Assembly: GCF_018531495.1 (NCBI RefSeq)
Contig: NZ_JAHDTI010000007.1
Location: 124,001-188,000 of the forward strand
Direction: 5' to 3'
Origin: Nonomuraea sediminis
GTDB lineage: Bacteria; Actinomycetota; Actinomycetes; Streptosporangiales; Streptosporangiaceae
DNA: 64,000 nucleotides
The position numbers and the translations under genes were made by a program. The first letter of the stretch is position 1, and the number at the start of each line of letters is the position of its first letter. Below the pieces are notes generated by a model that worked only from the letters and a program-made list of their open reading frames with translations, searched no databases and had not been told where the DNA came from. Below are positions 9,100 through 16,832 of the stretch, piece by piece.

Positions 9100-9297
9100 A
9101 TGACCCGCACGATCACCGGATGGACCGACCGTCTCGTCAACGTCTTCGCGCCCAAGGCGACCGCGCGAGCGGCCAGTTACTGCGCCGAGCAGTTCTGCTA
9201 CTGCAGTGGAACGTACCTGTACAAGCGGGATGTCTGCCTGTTCGACGACGGCTCGGTGTGGTACGGCAACTGCCACAGCGTCGGCCACGGCTGCTGA
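9100..9297 (+). CDS. Six-cysteine small peptide, candidate RiPP or exported peptide precursor
   Basis: A 65-residue peptide. ATG 9100 is preferred over ATG 9094 because GGAGGAGG at 9086-9093 is optimally spaced only for the second. The N-terminal 27 residues (MTRTITGWTDRLVNVFAPK and onward) contain no cysteine and no Sec-type hydrophobic core, but include an A-R-A signal-peptidase-like site at 22-24. The C-terminal 38 residues carry six cysteines (C28, C33, C35, C46, C58, C65), ending with GHGC at the last residue. It is followed by a membrane redoxin, an ABC exporter and an S26 signal peptidase, all of which would suit a disulfide-bonded exported peptide. No known RiPP family is recognised. 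Confidence 0.75.
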   Translation: MTRTITGWTDRLVNVFAPKATARAASYCAEQFCYCSGTYLYKRDVCLFDDGSVWYGNCHSVGHGC

Positions 9298-9406
9298 GCG
9301 GCCCTACTGCTCAGGCGGGTCAGGGCCTGCCCGCCGTACCGTCCCTCGCCTGTACGGCGGCCGGGCCCTGCGCGACGACCGATCTCGACCTCCCGGAGGA
9401 GACCTG

Positions 9407-9976
9407 ATGGCATATCTGGTGGCGGTCAACGTCCTGATCGGCCTGCTGGCCGCTCTCAACCTGCTGTTCACGGTGGGCGTCGTGCGCCGGCTGCGTGAGC
9501 ACACCACCGAGCTGGCCGCGCTGCGCGCAAGCGGTACGGCACGGCCGATCCCCGCCGACGACGTCGCACTCCCGGTCGGCGTGCCGGCGGGCGAGTTCGC
9601 CGCCGCCACCCTCGACGGCGAACCCGTCACCCTCGGCACCCTGGGTGACCGCCCGCTGGTCGGCTTCTTCTCCCCGCACTGCCAGCCGTGCAAGGAGCAA
9701 CTGCCCACCTTCATCAAGTACGCGGGGGCCAGGCCGGGGGGCCGCGACGCCGTACTGGCCGTGATCGTCGGGACCGAGGAAGAGGCGGAGGCGACGGCCG
9801 AGCGCCTGCGCCCGGTGGCCACCGTCGTGGTCGAGCCTGACGCGGGGCCGATCCAGCAGGCGTTCCGCGTGACGGGTTTCCCGGCCTTCCTCCTCGTCGA
9901 GGACGGGACGGTCGCCGCCTCGGATTACGTCTTCCTGCCCGTCGCCGACCGTGACCTCGCGGTCCTGGCTCCGTAG
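9407..9976 (+). CDS. TlpA/MauD-like membrane-anchored thioredoxin-fold protein
   Basis: A 189-residue protein starting at ATG 9407 behind GGAGGA. A single N-terminal transmembrane helix (about residues 3-24) anchors a redoxin domain. The active site is S-P-H-C-Q-P-C-K with C92 and C95, and the later TGFPAFLLVEDG segment contains the cis-proline loop. The membrane anchor followed by a periplasmic-type thioredoxin fold resembles MauD of methylamine dehydrogenase maturation and other TlpA-like disulfide enzymes. Here it probably forms or isomerises disulfides in the preceding six-cysteine peptide outside the cell. No MauE/DoxX electron-transfer partner is visible nearby. The exporter gene starts inside its 3' end. 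Confidence 0.88.
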   Translation: MAYLVAVNVLIGLLAALNLLFTVGVVRRLREHTTELAALRASGTARPIPADDVALPVGVPAGEFAAATLDGEPVTLGTLGDRPLVGFFSPHCQPCKEQLPTFIKYAGARPGGRDAVLAVIVGTEEEAEATAERLRPVATVVVEPDAGPIQQAFRVTGFPAFLLVEDGTVAASDYVFLPVADRDLAVLAP

Positions 9977-11777
9977 CGCCGGGCGGGCGCTGGGGCTCGC
10001 CCGGCGCGCCGCTCCCGGGCAGATCGCCGCGTATTCGGGGCTGTCCCTCCTCGGCGGGCTCGCCCCGCTCGCGACCGCGTGGCTGACCAAGTTCGTGATC
10101 GACCGGCTCGCGGCCGGCTCGGTGCGGTGGCTCGACGTCCTGGGGCTGGTCAGCGCGCTGGCCGCCGTGGGAGTCGCCGCAGCGCTGATGCCGCACGCCG
10201 TCCGCTACCTGCGGGCCGAGACCGACCGCCGCGTCCTGTTCCTCGCCACCACGCGGCTGTACGCGGCCGTGGACCGGTTCGTGGGGCTGCGCCGGTTCGA
10301 GGATCCCGCCTTCCTCGACCGCCTCCAGATCGCCCGGTCCAGCGGGGTCGGCAGTCCGGCGATGGTGGTGGACGGCGGGCTCGGCATCGTCAAGGGACTG
10401 ATCACGGTCATCGGCTTCGCGGGCACCATCCTGCTGCTCGGCCCCTGGGTCGCAGTGACCGTACTGCTCGCCGCCGTGCGGGCGCTGCTGGCCGAGCTCG
10501 CGCTGAGCCGGCGCAGGGCGAGGATGGTGGCCGAGACCGGCGAGGCAGGACGGCGCGAGATGTTCTACTCAGGCCTGCTCACCAACGCGCAGGCCGCCAA
10601 GGAACTGCGGCTGTTCGGCGCCGGTCCCTACCTGTGGCGCCGGATGGCCGCGGAGACGAGGACGATCCACGACGCGCATCGGCGGATGGATCGGCGGCAG
10701 CTGGCCGTACAGGCCGGGCTGGCGGTGCTCGGCGCGGCCGTGGGGGCCGCGCTCCTGCTGTGGGCGGTCCGCGCCGCGGTGGCCGGCGAGCTGACCGTCG
10801 GCGACGTGGCGCTCGTGGTCGCCGCGGTCGGCTCGGTACAGAGCGCGCTCGCCGGCCTGGTCGGCGACGTGGTGTCCGCCCACCAGGCGATGGCGCTCTT
10901 CGGCCACTACCTGGCCGTCGTCGACGCCGATCTCGACCTGCCGGTCAGGGTCGAGCCGCTACCCACGCCGCCGCTGCGGCGCGGCATCGAGCTGCGCGAC
11001 GTCTGGTTCCGCTATGCCGACGATCAGCCGTGGGTCCTGCGCGGCGTGAACCTGGTGCTGCCCGCCGGATGCGCGGCCGCCGTGGTCGGGCTCAACGGCG
11101 CGGGCAAGACCACCCTGGTCAAGCTGCTGTGCCGGCTGTACGACCCGACCCGCGGCGCGATCCTCTGGGACGGGGTCGACCTGCGCGATCTCGACCCGGC
11201 CGAGCTGAGGCGCAGGATCCGCGCCGTCTTCCAGGACGCCACCCCCTACGACCTCACGGCGAGGGAGAACATCGCCATCGGCGACCTGACCGCCCTGGAC
11301 GATCCCTCCCGGATCGAGGGCGCGGCACGCCAGGCGGGTGTGCACGCCGTCCTGGCCGGTCTCCGCCACGGCTACGAGACGATGCTCACGCGGATCTTCT
11401 TCTCCCAGGCCGACCGCGCCGACCCGGGCACCGGGGTGGTCCTGTCCGGCGGGCAGTGGCAGCGGTTGTCGATCGCCCGCGGCCTGGTGCTCGACCGGCC
11501 CGACCTGCTCGTGCTCGACGAGCCGAGCTCCGCCCTGGACGCCGAGGCCGAGCACGAGATCCACGTACGGCTGCGCGCGCACCGACGCGGCCTGACCAGC
11601 GTGCTCATCTCGCACCGGCTGGGGGCGGTGCGCGAGGCGGAGGTGATCGTCGTGCTGTCGGGCGGGCGGATCGTCGAGCACGGCACTCACGACGAGCTGG
11701 TGGCGCGCGACGGCGCGTATGCCCGGCTCTTCGCGCTGCAGGCGGCCGGCTATCGCGCCTCGGAGCCGCTCGGATGA
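9951..11777 (+). CDS. ABC exporter, fused permease and ATPase
   Basis: 608 residues starting at GTG 9951, overlapping the redoxin gene by 26 bases. The first ~330 residues form a six-helix ABC-exporter membrane domain. The nucleotide-binding domain has Walker A GLNGAGKTT near residue 380, the LSGGQ signature near 498, Walker B LLVLDEPSSALD around 520-530 and the switch histidine in ISHR. There is no N-terminal C39 peptidase, so any leader removal must be done by another enzyme, and the next gene encodes an S26 signal peptidase. Most likely it exports the six-cysteine peptide. Confidence 0.9.
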   Translation: MTSRSWLRSAGRALGLARRAAPGQIAAYSGLSLLGGLAPLATAWLTKFVIDRLAAGSVRWLDVLGLVSALAAVGVAAALMPHAVRYLRAETDRRVLFLATTRLYAAVDRFVGLRRFEDPAFLDRLQIARSSGVGSPAMVVDGGLGIVKGLITVIGFAGTILLLGPWVAVTVLLAAVRALLAELALSRRRARMVAETGEAGRREMFYSGLLTNAQAAKELRLFGAGPYLWRRMAAETRTIHDAHRRMDRRQLAVQAGLAVLGAAVGAALLLWAVRAAVAGELTVGDVALVVAAVGSVQSALAGLVGDVVSAHQAMALFGHYLAVVDADLDLPVRVEPLPTPPLRRGIELRDVWFRYADDQPWVLRGVNLVLPAGCAAAVVGLNGAGKTTLVKLLCRLYDPTRGAILWDGVDLRDLDPAELRRRIRAVFQDATPYDLTARENIAIGDLTALDDPSRIEGAARQAGVHAVLAGLRHGYETMLTRIFFSQADRADPGTGVVLSGGQWQRLSIARGLVLDRPDLLVLDEPSSALDAEAEHEIHVRLRAHRRGLTSVLISHRLGAVREAEVIVVLSGGRIVEHGTHDELVARDGAYARLFALQAAGYRASEPLG

Positions 11778-12214
11778 TCGGCTACCTCCTCGCCGCCGCG
11801 CTGCCGGCCGCCGCTTTGATCGCCGTCGCCGTGCTTCGCCGGCGGGTCGTCGTGGTGTCGGTCAGCGGGGCCAGCATGATCCCGACCCTGCGGCACGGGG
11901 ATCGGCTGCTGGTGCGCCGGGTGGCGGGGGAGCGGCTGCGCCGTGGCGACCTGGTGGTTCTCACCGAGCCGGTGCCGTGCCGGGCGGATGAGCGGCCCCG
12001 ATGGATGGTCAAGCGGGTGGTCGCCGTACCGGGCGACGAGCAGCCGTCGTTCCTGCCCGGCTGGGTGCGCCGGTCGGAGGGCGTCGTGGCGCCGGGGCAC
12101 CTCGTCGTCCTCGGCGACAACCCCGAGTTCAGCCGCGACTCCCGGCATTTCGGCGCGCTGCCGAGCGACCGGGTGGTCGGCGTGGTGCTCCGCCGGCTGG
12201 GTGCGTCCGGGTAG
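11774..12214 (+). CDS. S26 family signal peptidase
   Basis: 146 residues, start overlapping the exporter stop (ATGA). One N-terminal membrane helix (about 2-20) is followed by the catalytic serine S34 in SVSGASMIPTL and the general-base lysine K80 in MVKRVVAVPGD, with the conserved GDNPEFSRDSRHFG box near the C-terminus. This is a complete, compact type I signal peptidase; chromosomal LepB proteins are usually longer and sit near rplS. Its place as the last gene of the peptide operon suggests it is dedicated to cleaving the peptide precursor, possibly after A-R-A at residues 22-24. The cleavage site is inference. Confidence 0.9.
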   Translation: MIGYLLAAALPAAALIAVAVLRRRVVVVSVSGASMIPTLRHGDRLLVRRVAGERLRRGDLVVLTEPVPCRADERPRWMVKRVVAVPGDEQPSFLPGWVRRSEGVVAPGHLVVLGDNPEFSRDSRHFGALPSDRVVGVVLRRLGASG

Positions 12215-12254
12215 GATTCGGCGCACTCCCGCATCGGCCGCCCGCGGAGGAACC

Positions 12255-12596
12255 ATGCGCTACATGTTGATCATCTGTGACGACGAATCCGACCCGCTCG
12301 GCCCGTCGGAGATCGCGCGCCTCCCCGAGCACGTGGCCTGGATCGAGTACATGGAACAGCGCGGGGTCGCCCTCCTCGGCGGCGAGCGGCTGCGCTCGAG
12401 CGACGACGCCACCACCGTGCGGACCCGCGGCGGCGAGGTGCTGATCAGCGATGGGCCGTTCGTGGAGACGAAGGAGCAGGTCGGCGGCTTCGCGTTGATC
12501 GAATGCGCCGACCTCGACGAGGCGGTCGAGGTCGCCTCCAGGCACCCGTTCGCCGCGCACGGCGTGATCGAGATCAGGCCGGTCTGGGACGAATGA
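12255..12596 (+). CDS. YCII-related DGPF protein
   Basis: 113 residues with a GCGGAGG ribosome-binding site before ATG 12255. It is a YCII-fold (ferredoxin-like) protein beginning MRYMLIICDDE and containing the DGPF box (ISDGPFVETKEQVGGF) that defines the partner proteins of ECF42 sigma factors. Its stop overlaps the start of the sigma factor gene, so the two are translationally coupled. DGPF proteins are thought to work with ECF42 as a signal or effector, but the biochemistry is not settled. Confidence 0.9.
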   Translation: MRYMLIICDDESDPLGPSEIARLPEHVAWIEYMEQRGVALLGGERLRSSDDATTVRTRGGEVLISDGPFVETKEQVGGFALIECADLDEAVEVASRHPFAAHGVIEIRPVWDE

Positions 12597-13846
12597 GCGG
12601 CGAGGTCGAACGGGCGGTCGCGGAGGCGTTCCACCAAGGGTGGGGACAGATCGTCGCGACCCTGATCGGGGCGACCGGCGACTGGGACCTGGCCGAGGAG
12701 TGCGCGCAGGAGGCCTTCGCGCGGGCGCTGGAGAACTGGCGGCGCGAAGGCGTCCCTGACCGCCCGGTGGCCTGGCTCACCACGACGGCGCGCAACCGCG
12801 CCGTCGACCGGCTGCGCCGCCGATCCGTCGGCGCCGCGAAGCTGCGGGACCTGGCGGTGATGACCCGCGGCGAAACCGGGGAGCAGGCGCCCGACGCCGA
12901 TGCCAGCGGGGTGCCCGACGACCGGCTGCGGCTGATCTTCACCTGCTGTCACCCGGCGCTGCCGCTCGAGGCCCGGGTCGCGCTCACGCTGCGGACCCTG
13001 GCAGGGCTCACCACGCCCGAGATCGCCAGGGCGTTCCTGGTGCCCGAGCCGGCGATGGCCCAGCGCCTGGTGCGGGCCAAACGCAAGATCCGCAATGCCG
13101 GCATCCCGTACCGGGTGCCGCCTGCCCACCTGCTGCCGGAGCGGACGACGGCCGTCCTGGGCGTGCTCTACCTGCTGTTCAACGAGGGCTACTCCGCCAC
13201 GAGCGGCGCGGATCTGGTACGGCGGGCGCTGACCGCCGAGGCCGTCCGCCTGGCCCGCCTGCTGGCCACCCTCATGCCCGGCGAGAGCGAGGTGACCGGT
13301 CTGCTGGCGCTGATGCTGCTGCACGACGCGCGGCGGGCCGCCCGCCTGGACGACGCGGGCGACCTGGTGCCGCTGGAGGAGCAGGACCGCACCCGCTGGG
13401 ACAGGGGCGAGATCGCCGAGGGGGTCGCGCTGCTGGAGACCGCCCTGCGGCGCCGGCGGCCTGGCCCGTACCAGATCCAGGCGGCCATCGTCGCCTGCCA
13501 CGCCTCCGCCGCGTCCGCGGCCGACACCGACTGGGAACAGATCGCCGCGCTGTACGGCAAGCTGGCCGACCTGACGCCGTCCCCGGTGGTGGAGCTGAAC
13601 CGCGCGGTCGCGGTCGCGATGGCCCACGGTCCGGAAGCCGGCCTCGAGCTCGTCGAATCACTCGAGGCGTCCGGCGCCCTGCCCGGATACCACCTGCTGC
13701 CCGCCACCCGCGCCGATCTGCTCCGCCGCCTGCACCGCACCGACGAGGCCGCGGCCGCCTACCGCCAGGCGCTGGAACTGGCGACGACCACCAGCGAGCG
13801 CCGCTTCCTCACCCGGCGGCTGTCGGAGACCACGACCGAGGACTGA
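12593..13846 (+). CDS. ECF42 group RNA polymerase sigma factor with C-terminal TPR-like extension
   Basis: 417 residues. The N-terminal ~180 residues hold sigma region 2 (GDWDLAEECAQEAFARALE, then WLTTTARNRAVDRLRR) and region 4 (LTLRTLAGLTTPEIARAFLV, PEPAMAQRLVRAK). A ~230-residue helical C-terminal extension follows (LPERTTAVLGVLYLLFNEGY, later repeats such as YGKLADLTPSPVVELNRAVA), which is the ECF42 hallmark. There is no anti-sigma gene; ECF42 activity is thought to be controlled through the extension and the DGPF protein encoded just upstream. Targets likely include this two-gene unit itself. Confidence 0.92.
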   Translation: MSGEVERAVAEAFHQGWGQIVATLIGATGDWDLAEECAQEAFARALENWRREGVPDRPVAWLTTTARNRAVDRLRRRSVGAAKLRDLAVMTRGETGEQAPDADASGVPDDRLRLIFTCCHPALPLEARVALTLRTLAGLTTPEIARAFLVPEPAMAQRLVRAKRKIRNAGIPYRVPPAHLLPERTTAVLGVLYLLFNEGYSATSGADLVRRALTAEAVRLARLLATLMPGESEVTGLLALMLLHDARRAARLDDAGDLVPLEEQDRTRWDRGEIAEGVALLETALRRRRPGPYQIQAAIVACHASAASAADTDWEQIAALYGKLADLTPSPVVELNRAVAVAMAHGPEAGLELVESLEASGALPGYHLLPATRADLLRRLHRTDEAAAAYRQALELATTTSERRFLTRRLSETTTED

Positions 13847-13926
13847 TTTTTCTTCCTTCGACGTGTCGATTCGCGAGCACCCGTTCGTCAGTAGGGCGAA
13901 CCGGCTAGCGAAGAACGGAGAAGGAC

Positions 13927-14502
13927 ATGCGGAAATTGATCGCCGGAATGAAGACATCCCTCGACGGGAAGGTGGAAGGACCCGAAGGCTACGCGGACTG
14001 GGTGCCCGCCTGGTCGGAGGACTACGACCTGACACCGCAGGTGGACGCCGTCGTGATCGGCGGAAACATGTACCCCGGCTACGAGCAGTACTGGACCACC
14101 ATCAAGGACCAGCAGGACGCGCCCCACCCACTCACCGGGAGAACCCCGACCCCCGGTGAGCTCGAATGGTCCCGCTTCGCCGCCCAGACCCCGCACTACG
14201 TGCTGTCGACCACCCTGACCTCGGCCGAATGGCCGCAGACCCGCTTCCTCACAAAGGCCGAGGAGATCGCCGCCCTGAAGCAGCAACCAGGAAAGGACAT
14301 CTATCTCATGGGCGGCGCCCGCATCACGGCGAGCCTCATCGACGCCGGCCTGGTGGACGAACTACGGCTCATCGTCTATCCGCTGATCGCCGGGGAGGGT
14401 AAGCCGCTCTTCGGGACGATCGAACACCGGCACGCACTCGACCTGCAGAAGGTCCAGCAGCTCCCGAACGGCCTCCTGGCGTTGGTCTACACGGTCGGCT
14501 GA
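13927..14502 (+). CDS. RibD C-terminal / dihydrofolate reductase-like protein
   Basis: 191 residues starting at ATG 13927 with AACGGAGAAGGAC upstream. It has the RibD-C/DHFR-like fold: an N-terminal strand MRKLIAGMKTSLDGKVEG, the nucleotide-binding GGNMYPGYEQYW segment, and the IYLMGGARITASLIDAGLVD motif that contacts NADPH in this superfamily. Such single-domain actinobacterial paralogues are reductases of unknown substrate and not riboflavin or folate enzymes. It lies 80 bases after the ECF42 gene and could be one of its targets, though no promoter evidence supports this. Confidence 0.85.
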   Translation: MRKLIAGMKTSLDGKVEGPEGYADWVPAWSEDYDLTPQVDAVVIGGNMYPGYEQYWTTIKDQQDAPHPLTGRTPTPGELEWSRFAAQTPHYVLSTTLTSAEWPQTRFLTKAEEIAALKQQPGKDIYLMGGARITASLIDAGLVDELRLIVYPLIAGEGKPLFGTIEHRHALDLQKVQQLPNGLLALVYTVG

Positions 14503-14508
14503 AAGCAC

Positions 14509-15033
14509 TCACCAGAGGTCGGGGTAGTAGCGGGGGCACACGCAGTTCCTGTCGTCCTGCGGCGGGTCCACGACCTGGCTCGCGAGCGGAGCCAGCAGCG
14601 CCTCGATCACTTTGGCCGAAGCGACCGCGGCGTCGGTGACGCTGTAGTGATCAACGGCGTCGGCCACGCTGACGTTCAGGCGTTCCCCGTGCGACCAGAG
14701 GTGGGCCCGCTGCCCGGCGATCTCCACATACCCGGGCTGGCCGATCTCGGGGAAGCGCGGCATGGGGACGGGGAAGCGGGAGTACGCGACACCGGGAACC
14801 GGCCGCGGTTGGCCGGGCAGGAGCCGCTTCACAGGCACGTCGAGCACGGAGAACGTCCGCAGGAGGTCGTTCTCCGTCTCGACGCGCAGACTGACCAGCA
14901 GATGGTCACCGTCATTGGCATGCCCGCCATACGCGCGACAGAAGCGGAAGAAGCCCAGCTCACGCGCCCACGCTCGAAGCCGATCCGGCGGATGACTCTC
15001 GTAGAGATAGCCGGTCCATCGCGTCCCGTCCAC
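14509..15033 (-). CDS. Hypothetical protein
   Basis: 174 residues, not assigned to a family. It has mixed alpha/beta composition with no membrane helix or signal peptide. The N-terminal half contains TGYLYESHPPDRLRAWARELG and a strand-like HLLVSLRVETEN; the C-terminus ends with a cysteine-containing tail (RNCVCPRYYPDLW). The gene converges with the RibD-like gene (6 bases apart) and lies 22 bases downstream of another small same-strand gene, so those two minus-strand genes may form an operon. Function unknown. Confidence 0.6.
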   Translation of the reverse strand: MDGTRWTGYLYESHPPDRLRAWARELGFFRFCRAYGGHANDGDHLLVSLRVETENDLLRTFSVLDVPVKRLLPGQPRPVPGVAYSRFPVPMPRFPEIGQPGYVEIAGQRAHLWSHGERLNVSVADAVDHYSVTDAAVASAKVIEALLAPLASQVVDPPQDDRNCVCPRYYPDLW

Positions 15034-15055
15034 TCGCTGGATCGTATAGGGCCCT

Positions 15056-15283
15056 TTAGGGGTTCATGCCTGAATCCAGCCAGTTCTGGAAGGTCGCCAC
15101 ATCTCCCTCGCCCCACGCGCCGTCGCAGGGCATCTCGCCGGCGATCAGCTTGTCGAGGATTCTCTGCCCGTTGTGCCAGACGTCGTCGTAGTCCCACAGG
15201 TCGAAATGGCCGAGCATGGCCTGGCGGTCCTTCTCCCTGAAGAGCGGCTTGATATCGGTGGCGAAGCTGGGTGCTGTTTCCAT
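15056..15283 (-). CDS. Small hypothetical protein
   Basis: About 75 residues. The start is uncertain: ATG 15283 is used, with GTG and ATG alternatives upstream to 15322, none with a clear ribosome-binding site. The conserved-looking core is FATDIKPLFREKDRQAMLGH followed by FDLWDYDDV, then GEMPCDGAWGEGDVATFQNW. The same pattern (DIKPLF, FDLWDYDDV, MPCDGAW, F-W-D-G) recurs in small actinobacterial proteins of unknown function. A single cysteine is present and no haem CxxCH. It is divergent from the NDH-2 gene and upstream of the 174-residue hypothetical on the same strand. Confidence 0.65.
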   Translation of the reverse strand: METAPSFATDIKPLFREKDRQAMLGHFDLWDYDDVWHNGQRILDKLIAGEMPCDGAWGEGDVATFQNWLDSGMNP

Positions 15284-15411
15284 GCCAGGAGTTGTTTCCG
15301 CATTCACGAGCGCCCCAACCATGCCGCCGATCGGTGCGGGCGGCTTCGACGCCCCTGACCTGCACTGGGATAATTGCCTCACCCGTGGACCTCTACGTGG
15401 GGAGGTCGAAG

Positions 15412-16734
15412 ATGAATCAACCGGTGCGCATCCTGATCGTGGGCGGCGGATACGTCGGCATGTACACGGCACTGGGCATCCAGCGGAAGCTGGCGCGCCG
15501 GGCCGAGATCACCGTCGTCGACCCGCAGTCGAACATGACCTACCAGCCGTTCCTGCCCGAGGCGGCGGCAGGCTCGGTCGAGCCGCGGCACGTGGTGGTC
15601 TCGCTGCGCCGCGTGCTGCGCCGCTGCCGGGTGCTGACCGCCGCGGTCACCCGGGTGGAGCAGGCGCGCCGGGTGGCGACGCTGCAGCCGATCGAGGGCG
15701 AGTCGTACGAGGTGCCCTACGACCTGCTGGTGATGTGCACGGGCTCGGTGTCGCGGCTGCTGCCGATCCCGGGGCTGGCCGACCACGGCATCGGGTTCAA
15801 GACGATCGGCGAGGCGATCTTCCTGCGCAACCACGTGCTCTCCCGGCTTTACCTGGCCGCGTCGACGCCGGAGGCATGGCTGCGCCGGCGCGCGCTGACG
15901 TTCGTGTTCGTCGGCGGCGGCTACGCGGGCGTGGAGGCGATCGCCGAACTCGAGGACATGGCCAGGTACGCGCTGCGCACCGTCGACGGCATCGAGCCGC
16001 GTGACATGCGCTGGGTGCTGGTCGAGGCCGCCGACCGGATCATGCCCGAGGTGTCGCCGTCCCTGGCCTCCTACACCCAGGAACGGCTGGCGGAGCGGGG
16101 GATCGACGTCCGGCTGTCGACCAGGCTCGAGTCGGCGATGGGCGGGCGGATCGTGCTCAGCGACGGCGACGCGTTCGACTCCGACACGCTGGTGTGGACG
16201 GCGGGCGTGAAGGCCAACCCCATGCTGGGGCAGACCGGCCTGCCGCTGGACGCCAAGGGCCGGCTGCCCTGCCACGCCGACCTCACCGTCCGCGACGTCG
16301 ACGGCGTGTTCGCGGCCGGCGACTGCGCCGCCGTCCCCGACCTGTCGAAGATCGCCCAGGACCCTGACGCGGTGTGCGCGCCGAGCGCGCAGCATGCCGT
16401 ACGGCAGGCCAAGCGGCTGGCCGGCAACCTCGTGGCGACGGTCCACGGCCGGCCGCGCAAGGACTACGTGCACGCCTACGCGGGATCCGTCGCCTCGCTG
16501 GGCCTCTACCGGGGCGTGGCGGAGATCTACGGGATCAAGCTGCGCGGGATCCTCGCCTGGTTCATGCACAGGACCTACCACGTGTCCCGGATGCCGACGT
16601 TCAACAGGAAGGTGCGCGTGCTCGCCGACTGGACCGCGGCGCTGTTCTTCCGCCGCGAGGTCGTGGCGCTGGGTCAGCTGCAGCGGCCGCGCACCGAGTT
16701 CGAGCTCGCCGCGGGCAAGCGCGAGCTGCCCTGA
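15412..16734 (+). CDS. ndh: NAD(P)/FAD-dependent oxidoreductase, type II NADH dehydrogenase-like
   Basis: 440 residues from ATG 15412, preceded by GGGGAGGTCGAAG. It has two dinucleotide-binding motifs: FAD-binding ILIVGGGYVGMYTALG at 8-23 and NADH-binding VFVGGGYAGVEA near residue 170, plus the FAD-ribityl contact VFAAGDCAAVPD near 303. The C-terminal part (LAWFMHRTYHVSRMP, then FNRKVRVLADW) corresponds to the amphipathic membrane-binding helix of NDH-2. The enzyme transfers electrons from NADH to menaquinone at the inner face of the membrane without pumping protons. It may be one of several paralogues in the genome. Confidence 0.87.
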   Translation: MNQPVRILIVGGGYVGMYTALGIQRKLARRAEITVVDPQSNMTYQPFLPEAAAGSVEPRHVVVSLRRVLRRCRVLTAAVTRVEQARRVATLQPIEGESYEVPYDLLVMCTGSVSRLLPIPGLADHGIGFKTIGEAIFLRNHVLSRLYLAASTPEAWLRRRALTFVFVGGGYAGVEAIAELEDMARYALRTVDGIEPRDMRWVLVEAADRIMPEVSPSLASYTQERLAERGIDVRLSTRLESAMGGRIVLSDGDAFDSDTLVWTAGVKANPMLGQTGLPLDAKGRLPCHADLTVRDVDGVFAAGDCAAVPDLSKIAQDPDAVCAPSAQHAVRQAKRLAGNLVATVHGRPRKDYVHAYAGSVASLGLYRGVAEIYGIKLRGILAWFMHRTYHVSRMPTFNRKVRVLADWTAALFFRREVVALGQLQRPRTEFELAAGKRELP

Positions 16735-16832
16735 GGTGAACACTTCCCTCCCGCGGCGGGGTCCCGCCGAAGTCTCACTGACCTCAGCGGTTACTCTGAT
16801 TTGGAGTTTCTCGATGATCGACGGGAGCCCGC

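Noticed and set aside
9100..9297. Methylamine dehydrogenase small subunit
   Set aside because: The cysteine-rich peptide and MauD-like neighbour recall the mau system, but the peptide is about half the length of the mature light chain, lacks its sequence blocks, and no large subunit or MauE is present.
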